Below are positions 1-10,597 of a DNA stretch of 64,000 nt, piece after piece. The translations under genes and the position numbers were made by a program. The number at the start of each line of letters is the position of its first letter. Positions within the stretch are counted from its first letter, which is position 1. Under the pieces are notes generated by a model that saw only the letters and a list, made by a program, of their open reading frames with translations, was not told the origin of the DNA and searched no databases. The DNA is from Trichostrongylus colubriformis (lineage: Eukaryota; Nematoda; Chromadorea; Rhabditida; Trichostrongylidae), in contig OZ022258.1 of assembly GCA_963978905.1 (NCBI GenBank), positions 33,045,282-33,109,281 of the forward strand. The letters are read 5' to 3'.

Positions 1-1008
1 TGATCGAAAGCACAGTCTGATGAACGGCTGTGGGAGCGAACTGCATAATTGCGCAAAATCCCTCTATTATCCTTCAATTGTATAAACCAGTAACTTTGTG
101 TGTCGGTTTGTCAGTATGTCGGTCGTATATCGGTATGCCGGCGTGTCTGTGTGATTGTCGGTCTGTCTGTCCGCAAATGAGTGATTATGATTAAAGAATG
201 ATAGAGCAGAGCAACCGCCTCAAGCAGGGTTAAGCGGTGGGTGTTGAAGTATCATTGTAAGACCATGTTATCGCAGTGCACCTCCTACTTATGTAAACTC
301 CTATTCAGCATTCTCGCCATCATCTGCGATGTGTCGAGGTTGCATTAGGTGTCAGTAAATTGGTGTGGCATGCACATGAATTGTCAAAGGAGCAGCACCG
401 TTTGGACTAGATCGATTTACGAATGGGTAATTGAGTGGATGAAAACGATTGCAATTCTTCGATACGTCATGGTCGGCTCAGTCAGCTATTATAGGGTGCG
501 CAAAGAGTTGAAAACGGATAGTGGCCTTCCCATCGTGGGTACAGTCGCCGGACAATTATAAACTATCTTTGCTACACCACATCGTTGTATAACTCCTGTT
601 AGCATAATCTTATACGTAAACTGCTCTTCTATAAAACTAGTCTGTGAAGTAAACCGCAACTCACCCACCCCTGATTGCACTGACTTAACTTGGAAATGAA
701 TCACACTATGAGCCATGTTTTCGAAAGTACAGCTTTTTCGAAGGTACTAAAATTGAGCCCAAAACAGTTCAAGTTCGGAAAGCAGTTTCGAGGGATTATT
801 CTTTGAAAGCGCTCATCTACATCCGCCCCCTCACTGAAAGACATTATAGAAGAAATCGACCAACCTCGTATGCCTAATTCGTATGTGGCAGATAGTGAGT
901 CGTCGCAAGCGATGGCTCCAGTTTGTCACGACGGGAGACGGAATTGGCGTATAGCGATGCAGCAACTGATACAAAATAGAAGCCGCTGATTTCTGGCATT
1001 GTCGACAA
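1..1008. other. No gene recognised; short-period GTCG/GTCT-rich patch
   Basis: No coding segment or RNA gene is recognisable. Around 105-172 there is a degenerate low-complexity patch of GTCGGT, GTCTGT and GTCCGC units. Its reverse complement resembles the GACGGACAGACAGACG patch near 33580-33620, so both are probably the same kind of short-period repeat. The rest appears unique. Confidence 0.5.
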
Positions 1009-2184
1009 TTACTGCTGACGATCCAGCTCGTTGAGTTTCTCATGGAGAATATCAAGTTGTTTCTTGAACTGATCGTAGCGCTCAGGCCGAAAGCAAAATG
1101 AGCGGTGATGAGTCTTTGAGTTGTTCGCGTCCACTGCCACACAATACACACATGGAACGTCCTTTCTGGGACAAGATGGGCCACCACCACAGGATCCGCT
1201 CAGGCACATGAGACAGATCTGCAACCGTTGTGCGCAACCCAACCTCGCCTCTGCCGACCGTACAACGGGACAGTTGTCGTCGTAGTGTTCGTTCATTCTT
1301 CCACAAAAGATGCATTGAATTCCATCAATTGATTGACAGACTTGTCCACCGAACTTCCTTTTCCTTGTTTTTGCAATGAATCGCTCGAATGTTTTGATTT
1401 TCTCAAGTATCTTGACCCGCTGTTCCTCTTGGTCAGGACTCCTCTTGCACAGCTCAACAATTCCATCAGTTGCTTTGCGTTTTCGACTCGGCTGGTCATC
1501 TGAAGCATGATCGTCAACAGCCTTGTCTTTTTTGAGCTCATGCTCTGAATTTGGGCAAGACGACGTCGTAAAGCAAGGGAGATTCGTCATACTGGCGAAT
1601 GTCGATTTCCCAAGCGTTCCTTGTGTCTCATTTCTTGGAACTGGTGACGGATGTCGACTAACTTTCACTACTGTGTTAGTGGACGTATTTTTCATCCTAG
1701 GAGATGCAGAAACCTCGACATTTCGTATCTTTGGAAACACCATTACGGCAACATCGGAGGTCGTGATACCCATGTCTACAAGAGCGTCACTAGTCTCTAC
1801 TTCATCAGTTTTAATGCCGATGTGCACTTGTGCTGGTGCTACGGCTACGGAGACATGTTTCATTTGTGGTTCTTCCGTGCTTGTGGACGCATTCGTGTAT
1901 GTAATTCCATTATCCGTACTAGCATCAACCGTTGTCAGAACTTCTGTTCCGCAGCTTGAATCCTTCAAAACAACTGTGCACTTCGCGTGATCAGCCTTTT
2001 TGAAATCCGTGACCTCAGCTCTAAGAGTAGAGATCATCTCCTCAGTAGTGATTGACCTCGTTCGCATTTCCATGATGGCGCAGTGCATCATAGCAAGTTC
2101 ATTGCGGATAGAGCGCAGCTCGTCCAAACGTTGTTCGGCTTCCAATTGCACCAACTCCTCGATTTTTGTCCGGCTCATCTTCAC
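1009..2184 (-). CDS. Single-exon 391-aa protein with C-terminal Cys/His (zinc-knuckle-like) cluster; transposon ORF1/gag-like candidate
   Basis: This is the longest open frame outside the Penelope-like element and has no internal stop. The N-terminus (about residues 1-65) is rich in E, L, R and K with heptad-like spacing, suggesting a coiled coil. Residues 80-270 are Ser/Thr-rich and low in hydrophobics, so probably disordered. The C-terminal region (about 291-364) holds a dense Cys/His cluster: CIFCGRMNEHYDDNC, then CLMCLSGSC, then CVYC and HHRSFC. This fits two or three zinc-knuckle-like modules. Such intronless proteins with a coiled coil followed by knuckles are typical of LINE ORF1 or retroelement gag products, which bind element RNA; that is inference. 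No reverse transcriptase or protease frame lies next to it, so it is either an orphan or a domesticated copy. The start is the first Met of the open frame (with MSR two codons later); an upstream spliced exon cannot be excluded. Confidence 0.55.
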   Translation of the reverse strand: MKMSRTKIEELVQLEAEQRLDELRSIRNELAMMHCAIMEMRTRSITTEEMISTLRAEVTDFKKADHAKCTVVLKDSSCGTEVLTTVDASTDNGITYTNASTSTEEPQMKHVSVAVAPAQVHIGIKTDEVETSDALVDMGITTSDVAVMVFPKIRNVEVSASPRMKNTSTNTVVKVSRHPSPVPRNETQGTLGKSTFASMTNLPCFTTSSCPNSEHELKKDKAVDDHASDDQPSRKRKATDGIVELCKRSPDQEEQRVKILEKIKTFERFIAKTRKRKFGGQVCQSIDGIQCIFCGRMNEHYDDNCPVVRSAEARLGCAQRLQICLMCLSGSCGGGPSCPRKDVPCVYCVAVDANNSKTHHRSFCFRPERYDQFKKQLDILHEKLNELDRQQ

Positions 2185-2580
2185 TTGCTAGTACAGTATC
2201 TATAAACAATCTATAAAGGAAGATGGCTAAAGCAAGATCTGAGTCAGCCGATTCGAAAATCAATAAACAAAGCGCAGTTGGATTTGAAAAGAAAATTGTG
2301 AGTGAAGAAAGCGATCTGCTCAGATGAAGAAACTTGGGATCAATAATAGTCAAACACTAATTAATGTATGATCATTCCTGTCATCTATATTCAGGTGCTT
2401 TTCCGTTAATATTTCGGAAGTGTTCCGCTGGAGTCATCATTTTCCACCTCAATCAATCACAGGTCCTCAAGGAAATGATTTACTCTCAGAATTTTTTTTG
2501 CTCAGCACGTGCTCCATTGAAAGTGATAAGAGAACAGGTGGAAATTGGACTGAGCAGGGGCCGTGAGTATGGTTGGTAGT
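2185..2580. other. Unassigned spacer upstream of the 391-aa ORF
   Basis: No coding or RNA feature recognised. It contains the upstream side of the 391-aa ORF and could hold its promoter, but I see no convincing TATA or initiator arrangement. Confidence 0.4.
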
Positions 2581-2877
2581 ATCAGATAATAGGTTCATGA
2601 CGTCTATTACTGAAGGGGTAGGTGAGTGGTGGGGTATACGATGAGGTACAAGGCACATGGGCTATATATATTTATTACTAATAGGATTACATAAGAGGGA
2701 AGAAGGGGAAGTTGAGGAGGTGAGGTGGTGACTGCCGGGAATGACTGCCACTGCTGGATGGCAGCAGCTTAAGTACCCGCAGGCTGGAGGAAGATCGAGG
2801 TGGCGCCGCCTGTTGGCTGCCGGTGCATGATGACGAGTCCTTGAGGATTGATGGGCTGGAGGAGCTGACACCTGACA
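2581..2877 (+). repeat. ~300-bp dispersed repeat, copy 1 (diverged)
   Basis: Aligns along its length with the copies at 7640-7949 and 9586-9895. Shared landmarks are ATCAGA at the left, CATGGGCTATATATATTTATT (versus CATATGGGC...), GACTGCCGGGAATGACTGCC in the middle, and GAGGAGCTGACACCTGACA at the right end. It carries many substitutions and small indels relative to the other two, so it is clearly the oldest of the three. The frame that is open in the other copies is disrupted here. Confidence 0.85.
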
Positions 2878-4677
2878 GTAGAGATACCAAACCCAGGTTG
2901 TTCCATTTCACTCAGTTGAATGTGATGCTTCTTGTTGCCAGAAGCAGTGATATTACGGCAGTGTCATCGTGCTAGGTTTCTCTTTCCTGCTTACCACAAT
3001 CCTCATGATGGCCATCCTTGCAATCACTTTACGATTACGGTCCTGACGGGGGGAGGGGTCACTAGCAGTCACTTAGCAATCACTTTACAATAACGGTCCC
3101 ACTTCAAGTAATCAAAATCAAAGTGGGATCAAAAGGTCTTCCGCCGCTCCCATGCACACTTCATGAACGAGTGAACAATAATGCGCAATTGATACGGAAA
3201 GGTCACAGTGGGACGAATTTCTGGTCAATCTGATATACAAAATACCTGAAGAGGGAGATTAAACCCCAGGGACCACAAAATAAACCACTTGTGACGCCTC
3301 GAAACGTAGGTCCTGGTTTGAAGTTAGTATGATTTCAAGGAAACAACTAAACATCAAAAACTATAAAGAACCAGTAACGTCAATAGAACTTCTAAGCTAC
3401 TAATTGTACACTAAATATGGTAAAAATCTCAACAAGATACACATGTTTGTGAGGAGGTTGGGGCACGGAGAATGCACGCGGGGCGATGTACTTATGTGGT
3501 CGGCAGAACATGTGACACTGGGACTCACACTGTTGTGAATTTGTCATGGGTGAATCTTCGCGGATATGCACCAACACTAACCCCTCCACCCCCCCCCCTC
3601 CCATTAGCGAGGAATCATAAGGTTGTAGGGAACCCCCTTCCCTCCCAACGGCGCCTTTATAGACTCTGTTGAGAAAAATATTGGCAGACTGCGGAATACT
3701 TCGTGAAATGAAAGTCGAGGTGCCAGTAGTGTAACAGTAGAAAAAAAGAATATAATCATCGGAAACTTGAGGAATGGTAACCCGGTTACCTCCTCCTCAC
3801 TCTTTTGCCCCGGCCTCACTAGCTGGTGGGGACTATTGCAGGGAGCAAGAAGCTAAGTCAGCCAATCCGCCCTCGCAACAACTCGCCCAGCTGATGCGAG
3901 GTTGGTGAGTGGAAGCGTTGCGGGATCTCGATGGAAGCCCCAAGGCGCTCACTGAGATTTCGCTACAGCTCATCTCTTCTCCATTGGGATATTTGTTCAC
4001 AAAGAATATTTCCCTGCTCGATGGTTTTACAGACGATGCTCGCCACCAAAGTACCGCCGTGGTCGGCGGCAGGCTCAAATTTTGACGCGTCGCTGCCGGC
4101 GGCAATGTGCAAAGTATGACCGTGGCCTAATGTGATGTTGCGTTTCCGGTCCCTCACATTATAAGATATGTACAGGAGGGCTACGAGCGGTCTCTTTTGT
4201 AAGTTTCATCTCACGGGGTTAAGCAGAGCATACTACTAATGATAGAAGTAACACACATGTGATTAGTATAAACATACACAACACAAGGTGTACCTAACAA
4301 TAAGCAGTGTGCAGTCAAAAAGACGCTTTTCTGAAAACCGTTAAGACCTTTCCTTACGACCCAGTAGAAGTAAAGGCATTCAAAAAGTAGTAACACGGAT
4401 AATATGGTATCAGAAATAGAGGTTCATGCGAGTACCAGTTGGGCGAGCGCACACTACTGCGCGCGTCACACATGGAAGCATGCTAATTGGGCTTGTTCGC
4501 ATCTCGGTATCATCATTCCAACGGTTAGCAGAAACAGGGAATACGCAAAAACGGGAAAACGAAACAAAATCCTCCTGTCAATCTCGTCCTTCCGCATCAG
4601 TCGATATTGATGAAGCTCATTTTGCATGTTTCCATGTGTTATGGGCCAGTAAAGTGCGCCAGCCCAACTGGAGTGTT
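2878..4677. other. Unassigned region
   Basis: No coding region recognised. There is a local duplication near 3005-3095 in which the phrase CAATCACTTTAC (followed by GATTACGGTCC or AATAACGGTCC) occurs twice, and a C-rich run near 3588-3600. Short open frames here have no recognisable domain. Confidence 0.4.
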
Positions 4678-5155
4678 AAATTCAGGATCCCATCTTTGCT
4701 GCGAGCGAGTTACCAATTTCCTGCCATTCACATTCCAAAGCTCCTTATCAGCCCTTATCAGTTGCTATCACTTCCGCTTCCTCACCACTGAAATCCTTTC
4801 ACCACCCCATATCACTCTAAAAATTCAGAGTCCCAGCTTAACTGCGACGCGATATATCAATTTCCCGCCATTCACCTTCTAAGGTGCTTTAGCCCTCATC
4901 AGTTGCTATCACTTCCGCTCCCTCACCATTGATGTCTCCTTCCCGCCCCTCATATCACCTCAAAAATTCAGAATCCCAGCTTAACTGCGACGCGATATAT
5001 CAATTTCCCGCCATTCACCTTCTATGGTGCTTTAGCCCTCATCAGTTGCTATCACTTCCGCTCCCTCACCATTGATGTCTCCTTCCCGTCCCTCATATCA
5101 CCTCAGAAATTCAGAATCTCAGCTTTACTGCGACGCGAGATACGAATTTCCGGTC
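4678..5155. repeat. Tandem array, 143-bp unit, about 3.3 copies
   Basis: The landmark CTGCGACGCGA (first copy CTGCGAGCGAG) starts at 4699, 4842, 4985 and 5128, giving a constant 143-bp period. Each unit also carries TCAGTTGCTATCACTTCCG and AATTCAGAATCCCAGC. The first unit is the most diverged and the middle units are almost identical, as expected for a young minisatellite/satellite expansion. It is followed directly by a CACACACCCACCC low-complexity stretch and TATATATAGTAG near 5160-5205. Confidence 0.9.
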
Positions 5156-5385
5156 AAACCACACACACCCACCCATACACACATAGCCGATTATATATAG
5201 TAGGATGGCTTCCGTAGTATCCTACATGAACAAAAGAAAAGATGGGATGAAGTGGAAACGGTGTTATTAGGATGTGCCAACATACAAGACGTGTATGAAA
5301 ATCTTCTACAGCAAAACCATGAAGCATCAAGTTGTTCGAAAATATCCATTGAAGAGTATAAGATCGCCGGCGAAATTCCGCACCT

Positions 5386-5617
5386 GGTTCAAGTAAAGTC
5401 GGGGGGCGGGGGGAAACGCAACTTTGCGTCGACGTTTCACCCACGTCAAAGCCACTTTCCCTCCCTAGGCTTAGGCTGAAGCAGATGAGACCTATGCTTT
5501 GACATATGATTTTATGTGAAAGGAGGAGATATCAATTTTAGCCTAAGCCTAGGGAGGGGAAGGAGTTTCGAGTCGACGCAAAGTTGCGTCTTCCCCCCCC
5601 CCCGACTTTATTTGACC
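5386..5617. mobile_element. Foldback MITE (~232 bp) with 9-bp target-site duplication, Mutator-like size
   Basis: Two long inverted arms (about 5386-5478 and 5537-5617) share AATAAAGTCGGGG, a G-run, ACGCAACTTTGCGTCGAC and CCCTCCCTAGGCTTAGGCT. The element is bounded on both sides by the same 9-mer TCCGCACCT (5377-5385 and 5618-5626), a clean target-site duplication. Termini read GGTTCAAGTAAAGTC and, from the other end, GGTCAAATAAAGTC. There is no coding capacity. A 9-bp duplication with long arms fits Mutator-like (MULE) MITEs; hAT usually gives 8 bp. Superfamily assignment is inference. Confidence 0.8.
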
Positions 5618-5626
5618 TCCGCACCT

Positions 5627-7639
5627 TTTTTTATGCAAAATACGATGGCCCGTAAATGATCTCCTTCAATCGATAGCGGTGATGTGAAAAATGTGACTTT
5701 TGTACAGGGTAGATTCATTGAATAATACAAAACATGGTCACTTGAACAACGCACAGACAGAGATAGATGGACGCTGTGTGGCCTCGGGTATGATGACCCA
5801 GGTAAATTCTAAAGTACTTAACGAAACACTCAACGCACAGCATAGCGTCATAAAAGCACGTCCGAGACGATCAATGGTAGCTCAGGGCCCATTGATCATA
5901 GGCGTTCCCCTTGGATTGCGCGGGAAGAGGCAACTTACGCGGTAAACAGCGAAGGAAGTGAGAGGTGTGTCGCTTAGATAGGGGTATTCATGGAATGACT
6001 ATCGATTATCTGCGGTGGCAAACGATAAGATACGTATCGACCATGGGAATCTTGGAATTAGCGAAATCGAGGAAGGGGTGGGGGAGATCATCCGAATCCA
6101 TATCTGTTTCATATTATTTCATCAATTCTTAATCCTGCTAATTCTACAACTATGAGCGTTGCCTCAAGTAAACAGAGACATCGGAGGAATGGAACGGATG
6201 CATACTGACTGATCCCACGCGAGATTCGATCCACTGATCAAAGCACTACTGAAGTGCTGTTGAAGGGCGCGGTCACACCTCGAAAACAGTGCATCTGCAG
6301 TTCGAATGGAAACTAAGGCATTGAAAGGAGGACAGGGAACGAAGTGGGTTTGGAAACAGTTTTTTTTTTCGTAGGCGAACATCCGAGCTCAAAGAGATAA
6401 TATGCAGCGAAAAAACGTTGAAAAACACGCCTTTGGGTGCTGCTATCCTAGCGCGCTTCACCTCGAGCTGCACGCTTCAGAGGCTGAGCTGCCTGCTGGC
6501 TAAGGGCAAAGAAGGACGACACCACTGACATTTGATGCCGCGTAAGGCGAGTTTGATTTCATACGTATTGATTTGAAGCAAGTAAAACAACAAATAGCAG
6601 CAAGCAAGCGAAGCAATGAAAGGCAGGATAAGCGGAAGAACAAAAAAAAAAGCTGTTAATAATAAAAAAAATCCAATGAAGTCACACTCGAAGTCTTAGC
6701 AAGGCGTTGTGGGTACAACGCGGCGAACTGAAAGAAATGCAAGTATGGGTGCTATCGCGAGGGGGCATCTCATAAAAAGCTGCTTATCTAAGCATCCTGG
6801 AGAGATACTTGAGGCGTCAATCTGCATACTCAGAAGTATACTTTTGCCTCAGCCTTAATGTAGGAAAGCAGGGGTTCCTTTCTCCCTTTAGGCTTAGGTA
6901 AAAGTGATGTCCCTAGTGGGATGCCCCCCACCACGCGATGGCACCCAGGTATGTTCGTAGGCCAAAATTGCCTCCTCCCGACGTTTTAAATACGTATCGA
7001 CCCAAGTGGTCGGCCAAATCGCGAGCGTAACAGAAGCGCGACGTTTGGCACTGGGTTACCACGAGTGATGCTGAACATCTAAGGCAGCAGTCAACTGGGA
7101 GTAGGGATAACGTGATCGTCCTCGTGGCCAATCCCATGTGTTGATACCACTGAGCAAACTCGTATTTGTTATATTACGGTTACGGTACCGTAGTTTTTCA
7201 CACTTGCAGTGTCAGAGTAAGGTGAGGCGCTCGATCGATAAAGGAAATGCGACACTTCTGTGGAATAATGGAAATGGCGCACACACATGAGACATGACAA
7301 TGAATTCGCAAATGGTGAATACAACTCATAGTTAGGGATCGTGAAATTGGCGGTTCAGTAAAACCTGCGGAAGGAACCGGATAGGTTCGATTAGAGAGTC
7401 GTTTATGAGGAGGAATGGAGGATGTGTATCGATTTCGTTGACCCACCCTTATGAAATCTGTCAGATGAGAGTACGGAAGGCGATATGGGTCGCGGAGGTT
7501 TCAAATCTTGAGCAAATGGGTTGGTCTAATAAAATCGCGATCAAAAGATTGGAAGCGGACTTCGACTCTTTGGTGATAGGACTGAGAAGTAGGAAGGATG
7601 GACTTTTTCGTCGCACGAACGGCTTTCCGGATATGGCGT
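5627..7639. other. Unassigned region
   Basis: No gene recognised on either strand. The sequence near 6880-6905 (CCCTTTAGGCTTAGGTAAAAG) resembles the arm of the MITE at 5386-5617 and may be a degraded relative. Small open frames lack recognisable motifs. Confidence 0.4.
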
Positions 7640-7949
7640 TATCAGAATAAAGGCTGGCCTAACCTTTATCCGAAGGGGTGTAGCGGTGTAGTAAGATGTG
7701 GGTACAGAACATATGGGCTATATATATTTATTGCTTATATTATTACATAAGAAGGGGGAACAAAAGGGGAGAGGAAGAGAGGTGACTACCGGGAAAAACG
7801 ACTGCCGGGAATGACTGCCACTGCTGGATGGCAGCAGCTTAAATACCCGCAGGCTGGCTCTCAGATCGAGGTGGCACCGCCTGATTGGCCGCCGACGCAT
7901 GATGACGAGTTCTTGAGGATTGATGGGCTGGAGGAGCTGACACCTGACA
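7640..7949 (+). repeat. 310-bp dispersed repeat, copy 2
   Basis: Same length (310 bp) as copy 3 at 9586-9895 and nearly identical to it; I see only a few substitutions. The termini are TATCAGA at the left and CTGACA at the right, a weak 6-bp inverted match (TATCAG/TGTCAG). One plus-strand frame stays open through the right half and reads ...THDDEFLRIDGLEELTPD in both copies. I see no target-site duplication. Confidence 0.9.
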
Positions 7950-8209
7950 TCTCCATTCCTTACAGTGAGCTCGTCCTCGAGCTCGAAGTACCATAACGTT
8001 TCAAGAGTTAGTATCCTTCACTGCATAGAGATAGGTATAACCGATGACAATGATATGCAACATGAACAGATGCCTTAGAGGACAGAGAGCCACTACATGA
8101 CTACGTCTTCGCTCTAGGCATGGTCATCAAATGGTCATTCATCTGACTAAATTCTTGATGCTGAGATGTGGAGGCATTACGGTGAAAACGTCGTATGAGG
8201 AATATACAC
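7950..8209. other. Unassigned spacer between repeat copy 2 and hairpin
   Basis: No feature recognised. An open frame entering from the repeat stops near 7996. Confidence 0.4.
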
Positions 8210-8307
8210 AAGAAACATTTACGCCTGTATGCTAAGAGTGTTCCAGTACAGTATGGCCGAGCCGATTGTACTGGAACACTCTTAGCATACAGGCGTAAAT
8301 GCTTCTT
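8210..8307. repeat. Near-perfect palindromic hairpin, 41-bp arms, 16-nt loop
   Basis: Left arm 8210-8250 and right arm 8267-8307 are inverted copies with one mismatch; the inner 35 bp (8216-8250 and 8267-8301) match exactly. The loop is 8251-8266. Nothing in the flanks identifies a transposon family. Perfect pairing is unlike a typical animal pre-miRNA; a recent inverted duplication or a minimal foldback element is more likely. Confidence 0.9.
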
Positions 8308-9585
8308 ATGATGGTTTGTTAACTAACAACTGCTTTTGTGATCTTATGGGTTTATGGAGTGTGGTAACATGTTCCATCTTATTGGAAAGTTCCAATGCAG
8401 ACAGGATAAGTTAAGAAATTGGCCAGATACTGTAATCCGATTGGGAAATCTGATCGCGGTGACTGGGATGAGAGTCGGGGCTGTCAGTATTGATGTATAC
8501 ATGACGCCGACGTGACACCTGTTGAGATGTGGGATCTCTTTTGCCTCACCGAGGTACCGTATCCGTATTGGCGGATTAGTGAGTTTCGCAACCCAGACTA
8601 ATAAATCTTGGTGGGCGATTGGCATGTGCCAAGGTGCGTTGTAATGCAGCCGCCTTGGCACGAAAACTTCACTATACACTCGGAAATAGAAGAGATACAT
8701 GAATATATGATTTTGCTGTCTATCACCTAGTACCGTCTCTGAACCGGTATCGTAGCAGCAAAGAGTCATATAGTGAGTGAGAGTAGCTAATTCTCAAGAA
8801 AAAAGTGCACAGAATGGCGAGCAAGTCCTTTTCAAAATCGGCAAATTACATGTTTGCTTATTAGAAAGTGATTGTCAATAAAGAATTCAAGTGACTGTAC
8901 AACTTATACTATTTTACTTCGTTTATTTTCCCAATTACTGATACTGGTAATACTGGTTCTTACGCCAGATTACGTACTAATTATACTATTCTTATTCCAT
9001 TGTACTTTATTCAGTTCATTTTTTTTCGTTTTTATTTTTTGTCTAAGTGAATTGTATTGTTTCTTATTTCATTAGTACCTGATACATTTCAGTTTCTGCT
9101 TATTCCATAGGTCTACTCGACCGATTCCAGTCAAAGTATTATCGACCCGATTGGATTGGAGGAACACGTAGAGACTTATGAACGTCTGGTATACTGTAGC
9201 TAACGCGGGCGTGTTACGAAATGACAGATTAGCAGCGGTCTGCTAGGTGTCCTTGATTAATATAGTGGTTCTATTATCCCTTAAGATGAATTATGTTTCT
9301 AAAAAATATCAACTGGTACGCCGTGGGAAGAAAAAAGGGGAACTTGTCGCCAGGACTTTGAAATTACACCATTTGCGGTGTCAGAATTACTACTTATCCC
9401 TTTTGAAAGAGAAAAAAATACTTGGTTGTTGTTCGTTTTGTTCATCTTCTGCGCGGGAAGACGAAGTCGTTGGTTGAGTCGAAGGGAAATGGGCTGGGAG
9501 GGGAATGCATTCTATTGAAAGAGAAGAGAGGGGAGAAAAAATTAGTTTCGAAAACGGTGTGAAAAAAATCTCCCTGGGTCCTCCA
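8308..9585. other. Unassigned region, AT-rich in the middle
   Basis: No recognised gene. The minus-strand open stretch 8344-8769 (141 codons) has no recognisable domain. The T-rich plus strand near 8880-9075 gives a spurious hydrophobic frame. Confidence 0.35.
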
Positions 9586-9895
9586 TATCAGATTAAAGGC
9601 TGGCCTAACCTTTATCCGAAGGGGTGTAGCGGTGTAGTAAGATGTGGGTACAGAACATATGGGCTATATATATTTATTGCTTATATTATTACATAAGAAG
9701 GGGGAACAAAAGGGGAGAGGAAGAGAGGTGACTGCCGGGAAAAACGACTGCCGGGAATGACTGCCACTGCTGGATGGTAGCAGCTTAAATACCCGCAGGC
9801 TGGCTCTCAGATCGAGGTGGCACCGCCTGATTGGCCGCCGACGCATGATGACGAGTTCTTGAGGATTGATGGGCTGGAGGAGCTGACACCTGACA
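9586..9895 (+). repeat. 310-bp dispersed repeat, copy 3
   Basis: Near-identical to copy 2 (7640-7949), with only a few differences seen such as GACTGCC versus GACTACC and GGATGGTAG versus GGATGGCAG. It lies in the same orientation about 1.9 kb away. The shared boundaries and low divergence indicate a recently active or locally duplicated element. Flanks differ from those of copy 2, so this is not simply a larger segmental duplication. Confidence 0.9.
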
Positions 9896-10374
9896 GCGTA
9901 GAGTGTGCTTCCGCAGCTGATAGCAAATCGGTATCAGCATTACTCATAGACTGGTTGTTTTTAAGACTTAAGAATGAATATAGGCAATTATCAGACGTAT
10001 TTTGTTTATTCAAGGTTATAAAAAATAGTAGAAAGGATACTCTCTGGTCCTAAGATTTTCCAATCCTCTGGATGTTGTAGAGTGTGCGTGGCTTTGCGAA
10101 GTTGCTCTGCTTGATTTGGAAGGTTGAAGAGAGTTGAAGGAGAGCAAGAAGTGAAGCTGACAAAACTGGAGGAGTCAGACGAACAGAATGGAATTCAGTG
10201 GCGAAAAGGTAGAGGGTTGACTTTAATGTGTAAAAGTGAACAGTGGGTGACCTGTCTTCCTGGATTTGATAAGACTGGCGCGAGTATTACGGTAGTTTCC
10301 GATTATTGGCACACGCTGGAAATTTTGAGTGGCGAGCACTCGGATTTTTCATGGATCAAATAGTGTTTGGTAGG
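9896..10374. other. Unassigned spacer
   Basis: Two short open frames (9817-10053 and 10124-10363, plus strand) have no recognisable motif. Nothing else seen. Confidence 0.35.
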
Positions 10375-10597
10375 GGGTGTGTACCCTTACGTCAGGATTT
10401 CGCTCGACGACGAGCGGCGTGAGACGCAGTGTGTGCGAGCTATGCGCGTCGCGGTGGGCCTTAGAACGATTACACCCCAAAGGTAGGGGCGCGATACGCA
10501 GTTAACGTGTAATCTCGAGACCCAACACATGGCGCCTTTAGCTGGTCCACGCTTGCGACATGCCGCGGTGCGAAATCTGACGTAAGGGTGAACACCC
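10375..10597. mobile_element. 223-bp GC-rich terminal-inverted-repeat element (MITE)
   Basis: The left end GGGTGTGTACCCTTACGTCAG and the right end (reverse complement GGGTGTTCACCCTTACGTCAG) form about 28-bp inverted ends that continue into GATTTCGC. The interior is GC-rich and non-coding. A relative at about 21377-21660 lies in the opposite orientation, sharing CGGCATGTCGCAAGCG and AACTGCGTAT. I could not fix a target-site duplication, so the superfamily is open. Confidence 0.7.

Noticed and set aside
1523..1990. 155-codon plus-strand frame opposite the 391-aa ORF
   Set aside because: It is the antisense shadow of the Ser/Thr-rich part of the minus-strand frame.
5464..5476. Interstitial telomere array
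   Set aside because: Only about two TTAGGC-like units, and they lie within the arms of a foldback element.
8216..8301. microRNA precursor
   Set aside because: Pairing is essentially perfect over 35 bp with no bulges, unlike animal pre-miRNAs, and there is no conservation evidence.
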